A DNA stretch of 64,000 bases, from the NCBI RefSeq assembly GCF_014650815.1, contig NZ_BMVR01000001.1, positions 744,001 to 808,000 of the forward strand, in the 5' to 3' direction. Positions within the stretch are counted from its first letter, which is position 1, and every line of letters starts with the position of its first letter. The notes below the pieces were generated by a model, which saw only the letters and a list, made by a program, of their open reading frames with translations, was not told the DNA's origin and did no database searches. The DNA comes from Streptomyces flavofungini (GTDB lineage: Bacteria; Actinomycetota; Actinomycetes; Streptomycetales; Streptomycetaceae). The position numbers and the translations under genes are program-made. Of this stretch, positions 17,401-27,126 are shown one piece after another.

Positions 17401-18885
17401 TCAGTCCTTGGTGACCGGGGCGGCCTGGCCGGCGTGCACGCGCTTCTTGAAGGCGGCGGCGTCCGGGTTGCGGCTCTTCAGGACCAGGTAGGACACGCAC
17501 AGGATGGCGGCCCAGATCGGCGCGCAGTAGAGCGAGATCCGCGCGTCCTTGTCGATGCCCATCATCACGATGACCATGCCGATGAAGGCGAGGGCGAACC
17601 AGCTCGTGTACGGGGCGCCGGGCGCCTTGAAGGTGGACTGGGGCACCTCGCCGCGGTCGGCCTTGCGGCGGTAGTTGATCTGGGAGACCAGGATCATGAT
17701 CCAGGCCCACATGCCGGAGATGGTCGCGAAGGAGACGACGTAGTTGAACGCCTCGCCCGGCCACTGGTAGTTGATCCACACGCCGACCAGCATCAGCGCG
17801 GCGGAGGCGGTGGTGCCGACCAGCGGCAGGCCGTTCTTGGTGAGCTTGGTGAAGAACTTCGGGCCCTGGCCGTTGAGCGCGAGGTCGCGCAGCATGCGGC
17901 CGGTGGAGTACATGCCCGAGTTGCAGGAGGAGAGCGCGGCGGTGAGGACCACGAAGTTCACGATCGCGGCGCCGACGCCGAGGCCCATCTTCTCGAAGGC
18001 GGCGACGAACGGCGAGACGCCCGGCTGGAAGGACGTCCACGGCACGACCGAGAGGATCATGATCAGGGCGCCGACGTAGAAGACGGCGATGCGCCACGGC
18101 ACGGTGTTGATCGCCTTGGGCAGGGTCTTCTTCGGGTCCTTGGACTCGCCCGCGGTGACGCCGACCAGCTCGACGGCGAGGAAGGCGAACATCACGATCT
18201 GCAGGGTCATCAGCGTGTTGCCGATGCCGTTGGGGAAGAAGCCGCCGTTGTCCCACAGGTGCGAGACGGACGCGGTGTCACCGGCGTCGGAGAAGCCGAT
18301 GGTGAGGATGCCGGCACAGATCAGGATCATGCCGATGATCGCGGTGACCTTGACCATCGAGAACCAGAACTCCAGCTCGCCGAAGAGCTTCACGGAGATC
18401 AGGTTGGCGCCGTACAGGATGACCGTGAAGATCAGTGCGTACGCCCATTGTGGAATGGAGTCATGTGTCCAGTACTGCATGTACTGGGCGGCCGCGGTGA
18501 CTTCGGTGATGCCGGTGACGACCCAGAAGAGCCAGTACGTCCAGCCGGTCACGAACCCGAAGAACGGGCCGACGAATTCACGGGCGTACTCCGAGAACGA
18601 GCCCGACACGGGCCGGTACATCAGGAGCTCGCCGAGCGCGCGCATGATGAAGAAGATCACGAGGCCCGCGATGGCGTACGCGAGGATGAGGCTGGGCCCG
18701 GCCTTGTGGATGGCCTTGCCCGCACCGAGGAACAGGCCGGTGCCGATGGCACCGCCGATCGCGATCATCTGGATCTGCCGGGCTCCCAGCCCGCGCTGAT
18801 AACCCTCGTTGTCGCCGGACGAGCCCTCCGTGGCCGCCGCGGCCTCATTGCCGTCGTGGTGTTCTTCGACCTGCACTGAGGTCAT
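17401..18885 (-). CDS. Amino acid permease, APC superfamily (AAT type)
   Basis: This 494-residue transporter has twelve predicted membrane segments. The first segment carries the substrate loop IAIGGAIGTGLFLGAGKAI, followed by GPSLILAYAIAGL and ALGELL, all typical of the AAT family that imports amino acids with protons. The long polar N-terminus (about 35 residues) is cytoplasmic. ATG 18885 is preferred over the ATG at 18903 because GAAAGG lies correctly upstream of it. Substrate is not predictable; D-serine/D-alanine/glycine, GABA or aromatic permeases are all in this family. Confidence 0.88.
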   Translation of the reverse strand: MTSVQVEEHHDGNEAAAATEGSSGDNEGYQRGLGARQIQMIAIGGAIGTGLFLGAGKAIHKAGPSLILAYAIAGLVIFFIMRALGELLMYRPVSGSFSEYAREFVGPFFGFVTGWTYWLFWVVTGITEVTAAAQYMQYWTHDSIPQWAYALIFTVILYGANLISVKLFGELEFWFSMVKVTAIIGMILICAGILTIGFSDAGDTASVSHLWDNGGFFPNGIGNTLMTLQIVMFAFLAVELVGVTAGESKDPKKTLPKAINTVPWRIAVFYVGALIMILSVVPWTSFQPGVSPFVAAFEKMGLGVGAAIVNFVVLTAALSSCNSGMYSTGRMLRDLALNGQGPKFFTKLTKNGLPLVGTTASAALMLVGVWINYQWPGEAFNYVVSFATISGMWAWIMILVSQINYRRKADRGEVPQSTFKAPGAPYTSWFALAFIGMVIVMMGIDKDARISLYCAPIWAAILCVSYLVLKSRNPDAAAFKKRVHAGQAAPVTKD

Positions 18886-19226
18886 GGTGACGCCTTTCTC
18901 CATGCTGATCCGCGCCGCGAACTGCGGTTTCGCCGCGGACCAGGTCCTGATCCCCCCGGATGGTGATGGAGTGCCACCGGCGGTCTGCCGGCCTGAGCGC
19001 CCCCGGTGACATGGGTGGCGTCACCGAGCGGTCGTGAAGATTTATCACGACCGTCACAGTGATCGAATGAGTCATATGTGGCATACGACACAGGAAGAAG
19101 CGGACAAAAACGCCCTGCCGATATAAAGAGGGCGTGAAGGTGACAGGATCGTTATCCGGATTTGAGCGTCCGTTGAGCGAACGCTCATGATCTTCAAATC
19201 AACGTCACGCGAAGGTCAGAGAACCG
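18886..19226. promoter_or_regulatory. Gene-free stretch with a 25-bp inverted repeat (19029-19053)
   Basis: This 341-bp promoter region of the permease contains CGGTCGTGA and TCACGACCG, a perfect 9-bp inverted repeat around AGATTTA. The segment CGTGAAGATTTATCACG resembles the palindrome before melC1. No coding frame is convincing here. Confidence 0.5.
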
Positions 19227-19835
19227 TCACGGCATCAGCGTCTCGACGAGCGTCTCCTGCAGCCCGCCCAGCCACAAATAGGCCATCACCATCGGCTTGC
19301 GCGGATCGGAATCGGGCAGCCGGTAGAGGAGGTCGGCGTCCTCCTCGTCGGCCACGTCGAGCCGGGCGCCGATCGCGAGCCGCAGGTCGTTGAGCGCGCC
19401 GAGCCAGCTCCGCGACTCCTCCGCGGACAGTTCCAGGACGGCGCCGCCCTCGCCCGCGACGGTGAGCGCGTCCAGGGAGCGGATCACGGCGAGCGCGTCG
19501 TCGCGCTTGCGGGCCCGCAGGTCGTTCTCGGTGAAGCGCCGGAACTCGGCGGAGTACGCCCGCAGCTCGTCGGCCTTCTCCAGGGAGCTCGGCTCACTGC
19601 CGGGACCGCCGTACGCGTCCGGGAGCAACCGCTTGAGCACCGGGTCGGCGGGCGGCTCGCTCGGGCCCTCCGCGAACAGCTCCGCGAACAGGTCGCCGTC
19701 CTCGCCGGCCGGCTCCTCGCCCGGGCCGATCAGCTCCAGGAGCTGCACGGCGAGCGAGCGGATGATCGAGATCTCGACCTCGTCGAGGGCGACGGCCGCG
19801 CCGCCGCCCGGGATCGGTTCGAAGTGTCCTGGCAT
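19227..19835 (-). CDS. DUF2017 family protein
   Basis: This 202-residue protein begins MPGHFEPIPGGGAAVALDEVEISIIRSL (shown in part) and ends VMAYLWLGGLQETLVETLM, matching the actinobacterial DUF2017 family. It is acidic and helical, with no membrane segment. It begins 11 nt after the clpS stop, and the clpS-DUF2017 pair is conserved in actinomycetes, so a role near ClpS-dependent proteolysis is an inference from context only. Confidence 0.8.
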   Translation of the reverse strand: MPGHFEPIPGGGAAVALDEVEISIIRSLAVQLLELIGPGEEPAGEDGDLFAELFAEGPSEPPADPVLKRLLPDAYGGPGSEPSSLEKADELRAYSAEFRRFTENDLRARKRDDALAVIRSLDALTVAGEGGAVLELSAEESRSWLGALNDLRLAIGARLDVADEEDADLLYRLPDSDPRKPMVMAYLWLGGLQETLVETLMP

Positions 19836-19846
19836 CAGTCGCGTCG

Positions 19847-20164
19847 CTACTTCCGGTCCTGCTGGAGCGTTGCCCACAGCCCGTATCCGTGCATCGCCTG
19901 CACGTCCCGTTCCATCTCCTCGCGGGAGCCGCTGGAGACGACGGCCCGGCCCTTGTGGTGCACGTCCATCATCAGCTTGGTGGCCTTGTCCTTCGAGTAC
20001 CCGAAGTACGTCTGGAAGACATAGGTCACATAGCTCATCAGATTGACCGGGTCGTTGTGCACGAGCGTGATCCACGGAACGTCCGGCTCGGGGACCGCGA
20101 AGGTCTCCTCTTCCGCGTCCGGGCGTGTGATCTCTACGGGAGCAGCGCTACTCACTTGCCCCAT
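19847..20164 (-). CDS. clpS: ATP-dependent Clp protease adaptor ClpS
   Basis: This 105-residue adaptor delivers N-degron substrates to ClpC/ClpA-Clp[16 protein letters not shown] at residues 36-50 is the substrate-binding signature, and [14 protein letters not shown] and LQQDRK at the end complete the fold. The ATG at 20164 gives [12 protein letters not shown], with an acidic unstructured leader as usual. It is divergent from pncB, with 80 bp for both promoters. Confidence 0.94.
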   Translation of the reverse strand: MGQVSSAAPVEITRPDAEEETFAVPEPDVPWITLVHNDPVNLMSYVTYVFQTYFGYSKDKATKLMMDVHHKGRAVVSSGSREEMERDVQAMHGYGLWATLQQDRK

Positions 20165-20244
20165 GCTGCCACCCGGGGCGGCCCACCGCACAAACGGACC
20201 CCCGAAATCGTCAGAGTGACGAGATGCGGGGTAGCATTCTTGTC

Positions 20245-21582
20245 ATGAACTCTGGGGAGCATGACCTGGGGCTGCCGGTGGACGTACCGTCCACAGCGCT
20301 GTTCACAGATCACTACGAGTTGACGATGCTGCAGGGCGCGCTGAAGTCGGGCACCGCCGACCGGCGCTCGGTCTTCGAGGTGTTCACCCGCAGACTGCCC
20401 GAGGGCCGCCGCTACGGCGTCGTGGCCGGGACCGGGCGGGTCCTGGACGCCGTCGAGAACTTCCGCTTCGACGCCGACGTCCTCGCCTTCCTGCGCGAGC
20501 GCGGCGTCGTCGACGAGCCGACGCTCGACTGGCTGGCCTCGTACCGCTTCAGCGGGGACATCTGGGGCTACCCGGAGGGCGAGACGTACTTCCCGGGCTC
20601 GCCGATCCTGCGGGTCGAGGGCTCCTTCGCGGAGTGCGTGCTCCTGGAGACGGTGATCCTCTCCATCCTCAACCACGACTCGGCCATCGCCGCCGCCGCC
20701 TCCCGCATGGCCTCCGCCGCGGGCGACCGGCCGCTGATCGAGATGGGCGCCCGCCGCACCCACGAGCTGGCCGCCGTCGCCGCCGCCCGGGCCGCGTACA
20801 TCGGCGGCTTCACCACCACCTCCGACCTCGCGGCCGGGTTCCGGTACGGCATCCCGACCGTCGGCACCTCCGCGCACTCCTTCACCCTCGCCCACGACAG
20901 CGAGCGCGACGCCTTCCGCGCCCAGGTCGACGCCCTCGGCCGGGGCACCACCCTGCTCGTCGACACCTACGACGTCGGCGAGGCCGTCCGGATGGCCGTC
21001 GAGATCGCCGGGCCCGAGCTCGGCGCCGTCCGCATCGACTCCGGTGACCTGCTGCTCGTCGCCCACCGGGTACGTCAGCAGCTCGACGAGCTGGGCGCCA
21101 CCAACACCAAGATCGTGGTCACCTCCGACCTGGACGAGTACGCCATCGCCTCGCTCGCCGCGGCGCCCGTCGACGCGTACGGCGTGGGCACGCAGCTCGT
21201 CACCGGCTCCGGGCACCCCACCTGCTCCATGGTCTACAAGCTCGTCGCCCGCGCCCGCTCCGCCGACCCCAAGGCCCCCCTGGAACCCGTCGCCAAGAAG
21301 TCCCTCGGCGGGAAGTCGTCCCTCGGCGGCCGCAAGTGGGCCGCGCGGCGCGTCGACGACGCCGGGATCGCCGAGGCCGAGGTCGTCGGCACCGGTGCCG
21401 TGCCCGGCGACCTCGCCGACCGGCAGCTCCTCGTCGAGCTGGTCAAGGGCGGGGACGTCGTCGCCCGCGAACCCCTCGACGCGGTCCGCGAGCGGCACGC
21501 CGCCGCACGCGGGCGGCTGCCGCTCTCGGCCACCCAGCTGTCGCGCGGGGAGGCGGTCATTCCCACCGAGTACCTGGCCTGA
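20245..21582 (+). CDS. pncB: Nicotinate phosphoribosyltransferase
   Basis: This 445-residue enzyme joins nicotinate and PRPP to form nicotinate mononucleotide in NAD salvage. LFTDHYELTMLQGAL at the start, FEVFTRRLPEGRRYGV, EMGARRTHELAA (with the phospho-acceptor histidine) and GTSAHSFTLAHDSE are family motifs. VRIDSGDLL and GVGTQLVTG bind phosphoribosyl. ATG 20245 is chosen over 20224 for fit with homologues. pncA follows, so nicotinamide salvage is encoded as a pair. Confidence 0.94.
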   Translation: MNSGEHDLGLPVDVPSTALFTDHYELTMLQGALKSGTADRRSVFEVFTRRLPEGRRYGVVAGTGRVLDAVENFRFDADVLAFLRERGVVDEPTLDWLASYRFSGDIWGYPEGETYFPGSPILRVEGSFAECVLLETVILSILNHDSAIAAAASRMASAAGDRPLIEMGARRTHELAAVAAARAAYIGGFTTTSDLAAGFRYGIPTVGTSAHSFTLAHDSERDAFRAQVDALGRGTTLLVDTYDVGEAVRMAVEIAGPELGAVRIDSGDLLLVAHRVRQQLDELGATNTKIVVTSDLDEYAIASLAAAPVDAYGVGTQLVTGSGHPTCSMVYKLVARARSADPKAPLEPVAKKSLGGKSSLGGRKWAARRVDDAGIAEAEVVGTGAVPGDLADRQLLVELVKGGDVVAREPLDAVRERHAAARGRLPLSATQLSRGEAVIPTEYLA

Positions 21583-21660
21583 GTGCGCCGCCCGCCCTCT
21601 CCCGCAACGGAGTGGAAGTCTCTACGCTCGGTTCATCCAGCTAGCTGAAGGAAACCCGCC

Positions 21661-22245
21661 ATGCGTCGCGCCCTGATCGTCGTCGATGTACAGAACGACT
21701 TCTGCGAAGGGGGCAGCCTCGCGGTGTCCGGCGGAGCGGATGTGGCTGCCGCCATCACCGAACTCATCGGCCAGGCCTCCCCCTGCTACCGCCACGTCGT
21801 GGCCACCCGGGACCACCACGTCGACCCCGGCGACCACTTCTCCGCCGCGCCCGACTTCGTCCGGTCCTGGCCGCCGCACTGCGTGGCCGGGACGGAGGGG
21901 GTGGGGTTCCATCCGAACTTCGCGCCCGCTGTGGCGTCCGGGGCGATCGACGCCGTCTTCGACAAGGGGGCGCACTCCGCCGCCTACAGCGGGTTCGAGG
22001 GGGTCGACGAGAACGGGGTCTCCCTCGCGGAGTGGCTGCGGGCCCGGCAGATCCAGGAGGTCGACGTCGTCGGGATCGCCACCGACCACTGCGTGCGGGC
22101 CACCGCGCTCGACGCCGTACGCGAGGGTTTTCGCACCCACGTCCTCCTCGACCTCACCGCCGGTGTCGCCGAGGAGACCACCCACCGGGCCCTGGACGAG
22201 CTCCGCGCGGCGGGCGCGGAACTGACCGGCAAGCCGGTGGTGTAG
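21661..22245 (+). CDS. pncA: Nicotinamidase
   Basis: This 194-residue isochorismatase-fold enzyme deaminates nicotinamide to nicotinate, the substrate of the preceding pncB product. The catalytic triad is visible as D9, K102 and C144 (GIATDHCVRAT), and the metal site as D51, H53, H59 and H73. It is 78 bp downstream of pncB and probably cotranscribed. Confidence 0.93.
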   Translation: MRRALIVVDVQNDFCEGGSLAVSGGADVAAAITELIGQASPCYRHVVATRDHHVDPGDHFSAAPDFVRSWPPHCVAGTEGVGFHPNFAPAVASGAIDAVFDKGAHSAAYSGFEGVDENGVSLAEWLRARQIQEVDVVGIATDHCVRATALDAVREGFRTHVLLDLTAGVAEETTHRALDELRAAGAELTGKPVV

Positions 22246-22270
22246 CCCTGGCGGGGGCGCCCCGGGCACG

Positions 22271-22390
22271 CCCCTTCTCCGAAACCGGGGGCTACCGCCC
22301 CCTGGACCCCCGCTGTCGGCGCTCCGCGCCTCGTCCTCAAACTCCCCCAAGCTCTTAAGGAGCAGGGGGGACCCCCACGACGGGCTGAGA
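22271..22390. repeat. Dispersed Streptomyces repeat, long copy
   Basis: It shares CTCCGCGCCTCGTCCTCAAA and CTCCCCCAAGCTCTTAAGGA with the 12.0-kb copy, in the same orientation. It lies between the convergent pncA and a small gene. Confidence 0.75.
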
Positions 22391-22394
22391 TCAG

Positions 22395-22709
22395 CTACGC
22401 GGCCGCGCTCCGCCTGAGCAGCGCCCGGATCGGGTGCCACAGCTCCGCCGCCGCGTCCGGCGCCGTGCGCCATATGAGGCCGTCGGGATGGTGCAGGACG
22501 GCGGTCACCTCGTCCGGAGTGGGAGGCTCCGCGTTGCCGCGGAGGTAGACGGCGCGCAGGCCGAGGTTGCGGAGGCGGGTCAGGGCACGGGCCCGGTTCG
22601 CCGCCCGTACGAGCACCCGCACACTGCCGCCCCCGGCCCCGGGACTCGGCAGGGTCAGCGCCACCACCACACTGCCGTTGGGCAGCTTGCAGAAGCCTCC
22701 TGCGGCCAT
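22395..22709 (-). CDS. Conserved hypothetical protein, 104 residues
   Basis: This small basic protein starts MAAGGFCKLPNGSVVVALTLPSP and has no signal peptide or membrane segment. The central ARALTRLRNLGLRAVYLRGN and HHPDGLIWRTAP sections look globular. I recognise it only as a Streptomyces-type conserved hypothetical. It lies upstream of the dispersed repeat and downstream of the M6 protease gene on the same strand. Confidence 0.6.
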   Translation of the reverse strand: MAAGGFCKLPNGSVVVALTLPSPGAGGGSVRVLVRAANRARALTRLRNLGLRAVYLRGNAEPPTPDEVTAVLHHPDGLIWRTAPDAAAELWHPIRALLRRSAAA

Positions 22710-22843
22710 GGTCTGTCACACCCCCGTGAGACGTCGTGTCAATAAGAGAACCACAGCACGCACTCAAACACGATCGGCCGCCGCCCGCTAGAGGGCGACG
22801 GCCGATCGGCCAGAAACAGGCGCTTGACCTGCGTCAATGAGAT

Positions 22844-25282
22844 TTACTTGGCGGACTTGCCCACCTGGAGCGTGATCGTCGAGCCGTCCTTGGGCTGCTT
22901 GAGGATCTTTATCCGGGTGTTGGTGTCAGTGACCTTGACACTTCCGGTGGGGTTCTCCGCGTACCAGTAGGTGCCCTTGCGGTCGTCGAAGACCGAGACG
23001 CCCTTCTGAGACTTGATCTTGAGCGCGACGTCGGCGTTGTGGAGCGTGAGCGCGTCGGTCGCGTACTTCGAGAACGGCGCGTCGAACGGCTGGATCTTGT
23101 TGCGCAGGAGCGAGCCGTCCTTCCACTTCAGCGGCTTGGCGTGGGCGTCGATCGGGAGGATCAGACCCTTGCCGGGGTGCTGGCTGACGTTGTTGTCCTT
23201 CTGGGAGGTGTCCCACTGCCAGATCATCAGGCCGGTCTGGTAGGGGTAGTGCTCGACCCAGTCGGGACGGGAGTTGGCGAAGCCGAAGTTGTACGGGCCG
23301 ACCTTGAGGGTCTTGTCGTACGACACGTACTGCCGGTTCTCCGCGAGGTAGTACTGCTCGTACTGCTTGGTGAAGGACTCGCCGATGCGCGAGAAGCCCT
23401 TCGTCTTCCAGCCGTTGTCGTCGGCCTCGGCGCCGTCCTCGAAGAGCTTGGCGCCGTCCGCGGTCAGGGTGATCGCGTCGGCGGTGAAGCCCTTGAGCGC
23501 GGTGCCGCCGTCGGTGGCGTAGCGGAAGCGGACGTCGATCTTCTTGCCCGCGTAGGCGTCCAGCGGGAAGACCAGCTTCTGGTACTTCTTCGAGGAGCCG
23601 GTCAACGCGGGCTTGTCGCCGGCGTCGCGGGTGATCTGCTTGCCGTCGGCCGTGCCGTCGACGGGCGTCCAGTTGGCGCCGTTGTCGGTGGACACCTCGG
23701 TGTAGAGGTAGTCGTAGCTGGACTCGATGTCCCACCAACCCTGCAGGGACAGCTCGGCCTTGGCCTTGCCGGTGAGGTCGACGCTGCGGGTGAGCGTGTT
23801 CTTCAGGTCGTCGTCCTGACCGCTCCACCACTGCTTGGTGCCCTCGGCGGGCTTCACGACCGTCGTGGTGACCGGCTTCTTGGGCAGGTCGACGAGGAGC
23901 GCCTGGCGGTGCCGGGTGTTGTACTCGGACACGCCGAGCTTGTGCTCGGAGGTCGTCGCGGCCTTCGCCCGGTCGTAGTTGAGCCAGCCGAGCTGGAACT
24001 TGTCCCAGGCGGTCATGTCGCCGGGCAGGTCACCGATGGAGCCCTTGCCGGTGCCGAGCCAGGAACCGGCGGACATCAACGACCAGAAGCCCACGGAGTT
24101 CTCGGCCTTGCCGGTGGTGTCGTACAGGTCGGGCAGGCCCAGGTCGTGGCCGTACTCGTGGGCGAAGACGCCGAGGCCGCCGTTCTCGGGCTGCATCGTG
24201 TAGTCGCCGACCCAGATGCCGGAGTCACCGATCTGCGTGCCGCCCGACTTGTTGTCGGCGGGGCCGGTCTTGCCCGCGTCGTTGCCGTACGCGTACCAGC
24301 GGTGCGCCCACAGGGCGTCCTTGCCCTCGGCGCCGCCGCCCGCGGACTCGTCCTCGCCCGCGTGCACGATCTGGAAGTGGTCGATGTACCCGTCGGGCTC
24401 GTTGAAGTTGCCGTCGCCGTCGAAGTCGTAGCGGTCCCACAGGTCGTACTTGGCGAGGTCCGCCTTGATCTGGGCGTCCGTGCGGCCCTTGGCCTTCTGG
24501 TCCTTGACCCAGGCCGTGGTGCCGTCGCGGACCGCGTCCCAGACGTTGGCGCAGTTGGACTCGCCGCACCAGTTGGAGCCGTAGCGGGCCTCGTTGTAGT
24601 CGACCTTGACCCAGTCGGAGACCTCGCCGTCGACCGAGTACCGGCCCGACGACGTCTTCTCGTAGTAGGTCTTCAGGGAGTGCTTGGGCTTGCCCTTGCT
24701 GTCCTTGCCCGCACCGAAGTACAGGTCCTTGAAGTGCTTCTGGTTGTAGTCCGCCTGCCAGGCCGTGCTGTTGTCCTTCGCACGGTCCGGCTTGGCTATT
24801 TTGTTGTGCGCGGGGCCGGGCTTGCCGCCGTATTTCTTGATCGGCTGCTCGGGGCCGTCAGGACCGTCGGGGTCGTACATGGTGGTGTCGTCCACCTTGT
24901 CCCCGAACTCCACGAGAATCGTGAAGATCTTGTCGGTCTTCTCCCGGCCCAGCTCGACGTATTTCTTGTCGTCGAGCTTGACCACGTTCGACCCGCCGCG
25001 CTTGCGCACCTTGGCGTCGCCCGCGACGACCTGTTCCAGGGCGGCCTTGCGCTGCTGGGCCTGCTGCTTGCTGAACGGCCCCTCGAGGTCGTGGTCGGCG
25101 TGGGCCTTCGCGTCCGCCGGGTCCCGGCGGTCGATGGCGGCTGCCTTGCCGGTCGCGGACGCCTTGTCGCCGCTCCCGCCGTCTTCGGCCGCCGCCACTG
25201 AATACGCGGAGAACGTCGCGGTCGCCGCCGCGAGAGCGACCGCTGCCGCGGTTGCTCTGAACGTCCGTCTCTTGATGGTCAC
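22844..25282 (-). CDS. Secreted M6-family metalloprotease (immune inhibitor A type)
   Basis: This 812-residue exoprotease has an N-terminal signal peptide (MTIKRRTFRATAAAVALAAA onward), a propeptide of about 100 residues and the zinc site AHEYGHDLGLPDLYD near residue 375. The InhA-type pattern LVEFGDKVDD, WVKVDYNEARYG and IDHFQIVHAGEDES agrees. The C-terminal 250 residues form a jelly-roll-like module. It probably degrades extracellular proteins. The stop is TAA. It is monocistronic, with a long promoter region upstream. Confidence 0.92.
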   Translation of the reverse strand: MTIKRRTFRATAAAVALAAATATFSAYSVAAAEDGGSGDKASATGKAAAIDRRDPADAKAHADHDLEGPFSKQQAQQRKAALEQVVAGDAKVRKRGGSNVVKLDDKKYVELGREKTDKIFTILVEFGDKVDDTTMYDPDGPDGPEQPIKKYGGKPGPAHNKIAKPDRAKDNSTAWQADYNQKHFKDLYFGAGKDSKGKPKHSLKTYYEKTSSGRYSVDGEVSDWVKVDYNEARYGSNWCGESNCANVWDAVRDGTTAWVKDQKAKGRTDAQIKADLAKYDLWDRYDFDGDGNFNEPDGYIDHFQIVHAGEDESAGGGAEGKDALWAHRWYAYGNDAGKTGPADNKSGGTQIGDSGIWVGDYTMQPENGGLGVFAHEYGHDLGLPDLYDTTGKAENSVGFWSLMSAGSWLGTGKGSIGDLPGDMTAWDKFQLGWLNYDRAKAATTSEHKLGVSEYNTRHRQALLVDLPKKPVTTTVVKPAEGTKQWWSGQDDDLKNTLTRSVDLTGKAKAELSLQGWWDIESSYDYLYTEVSTDNGANWTPVDGTADGKQITRDAGDKPALTGSSKKYQKLVFPLDAYAGKKIDVRFRYATDGGTALKGFTADAITLTADGAKLFEDGAEADDNGWKTKGFSRIGESFTKQYEQYYLAENRQYVSYDKTLKVGPYNFGFANSRPDWVEHYPYQTGLMIWQWDTSQKDNNVSQHPGKGLILPIDAHAKPLKWKDGSLLRNKIQPFDAPFSKYATDALTLHNADVALKIKSQKGVSVFDDRKGTYWYAENPTGSVKVTDTNTRIKILKQPKDGSTITLQVGKSAK

Positions 25283-25759
25283 TTGATGCTGTCCTCCCCC
25301 GCGCCCGCATCACGGACCGAAATTCCCGGTCGAGGAGGTCCGCGCGCGATATGCGCGTCACAAGTGACGACATTCGACCGGAGAGAGGGAAGAAAAGACA
25401 GACCTTGACTTGAACAGGCCAAGTGCTCTATGCAGACTCGACCGACCGCTATCCGAACATGATCACGCGCGGGTGCGGCGGCGCACGCGCGTCATCCCCC
25501 GTCTCCTCAACAGGCGCGCCCCGCCGTCCAATTGGCGGGACGCATGAATCCATGCGCCCCCTGTGCACCGGCACCGTGGGTTAGGTCACGCTTACCGCAC
25601 GTTCCCGTCGGGCATGCAGGCGAATAGAGTCATTTCGACGGTGCGCACGGGTACTCGGCGAAGCTTCCAAGTCGCCACCTTTGAGCACCCTTTGATTCGT
25701 ATACGTCCACATCGTCTTGGATCTCCCCCGCATCTGCTGTCCCGAGGACGGATCACGCC
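25283..25759. other. Gene-free divergent promoter region
   Basis: These 477 bases are less GC-rich than the neighbours and separate the M6 protease from a small membrane protein gene. TTAGGTCACGCTTACCGCA at 25581-25599 matches the actinobacterial iron-box consensus at about 14 of 19 positions. No coding frame is convincing. Confidence 0.45.
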
Positions 25760-26116
25760 ATGCCTCGCCCCATGCCTCGTCCGACCGTCGCACAGCTCAC
25801 CTACGGTTCCGCGACCGTCATCTGTTCGGCGCTCGCCATGCTGCTGCTCTCCCAGGCGAGTTCCGCGCCCGGTATAGCGGTCATCGCCCTCGCCGCGCTC
25901 GGCCTCGGCCTGCTCGTGGCGCTGACGGTGCCCCTGCCCAAACCGACCCCGGAGCCGCTGGGGACGCCGGCGGCCGCCACCGCGGTCCCGGTCCCGGCCG
26001 CGGTCCCCGCCTCCTCCCCCGTGGAGGAGCGGATCCCGGTCCAGCGCACGGTGATCGCCCCCGACTCCACCACCCCGCACGCCCCCGTGCCCGTACGCGA
26101 ACCGGCGGGCCCCTGA
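25760..26116 (+). CDS. Small two-segment membrane protein
   Basis: This 118-residue protein has two hydrophobic segments (about residues 13-32 and 37-57) separated by a short SSAPG loop, then a Pro/Ala/Val-rich tail. No conserved domain is recognised. The start has two in-frame ATGs (25760 and 25772). The nearby RDD gene is convergent. Confidence 0.6.
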   Translation: MPRPMPRPTVAQLTYGSATVICSALAMLLLSQASSAPGIAVIALAALGLGLLVALTVPLPKPTPEPLGTPAAATAVPVPAAVPASSPVEERIPVQRTVIAPDSTTPHAPVPVREPAGP

Positions 26117-26223
26117 GCGTCGCATGCCCTCGCATGTGACGCCCACGGACCCGCCGCAGGTACCGCCCGGCGCCGCCGCAGCGCCGGGCCGTACGCCTGC
26201 CTCCGTACCGCCCGGTCCGGGCC

Positions 26224-26955
26224 TCAGCCCACGCTGACCACCACGGTCTTGGCCGCCTTGTCGTGCAGCCCTTGCTTGTACGGCTTGTCGAAGAAGCTCC
26301 AGCCGCCGCAGATCGCCGTCCAGATGCAGGCACAGCAGAACGCGAACGGGATCCACAGCACCGCCGCGCGCACGAGCGCCGTCTGCAGCGTCGGGTTCGC
26401 CCCGTCGTTGAGGTTCGCCACCCGCAGCCCGAGCCACTTCTTGCCGAGCGTCTGCCCCGTCTTCGAGATCAGATAGCTGTCGTACGCCATGTACAGCACC
26501 GCGGCGAGCAGCGACTGCCCGAACGACCGCCCCGCGTCCACCTTGTCCGGGTCCAAGTCGTACTCGTTCGTCCCGAACAGCAGGGTGAGCAGGACGACGA
26601 CCACGCCGATGAGGACCATGTCGATGATGCGGGCGAGGACGCGCTTGCCGCTGTCGGCGAGCGGGGGCATGCCCGCGAGGGGGTCCTGGCCGCCGGCACC
26701 GGCGCCGCCGTAGGGGTCGCCGCCGTAGGGCGGGGGTGGGGTGCCGCCGCCGAAGGGGGCGCCGCCGCCCGCGCCGTACGGGTCGCCGCCCGCGCCGGGT
26801 GGCGTCGGGCCGCCCGCACCCGGCGGGGGCGGGTCGTAGGGGGAGCCCGCGCCCGGGGGCGGGGAGCCCTCGGAGGACGGCGGATGCTGCTTCTTGAAGG
26901 GGTCGTTGTCGTCGGGGTCCGGGGGGCCGGGGTATTGCGGCGGTTCGGTGCTCAT
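26224..26955 (-). CDS. RDD-family membrane protein with Pro/Gly-rich N-terminus
   Basis: This 243-residue protein has about 100 residues of Pro/Gly/Tyr-rich linker, then an RDD domain: KRVLARIIDMVLIGVVVVLL, SKTGQTLGKKWLGLRV and LHDKAAKTVVV. RDD proteins are three-helix membrane proteins of mostly unknown role, some linked to ion transport or stress. A second RDD gene lies just upstream on the same strand. Confidence 0.85.
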   Translation of the reverse strand: MSTEPPQYPGPPDPDDNDPFKKQHPPSSEGSPPPGAGSPYDPPPPGAGGPTPPGAGGDPYGAGGGAPFGGGTPPPPYGGDPYGGAGAGGQDPLAGMPPLADSGKRVLARIIDMVLIGVVVVLLTLLFGTNEYDLDPDKVDAGRSFGQSLLAAVLYMAYDSYLISKTGQTLGKKWLGLRVANLNDGANPTLQTALVRAAVLWIPFAFCCACIWTAICGGWSFFDKPYKQGLHDKAAKTVVVSVG

Positions 26956-27126
26956 GGGGTGAGTGCACCTCGAAGTGGAGTGCGCCGCATGCGACGAGCG
27001 GCTGTCCGGGTTACGGCCCCCTGCGGGGACCTCTACCGAAACTAGGCCCGCGTCCGGCCCGGCGACAGCCCACAGACAGGCCGCACCCGCGCGGGCCCGG
27101 CCGCACCGGCGCGGCCCGGACAGGCC

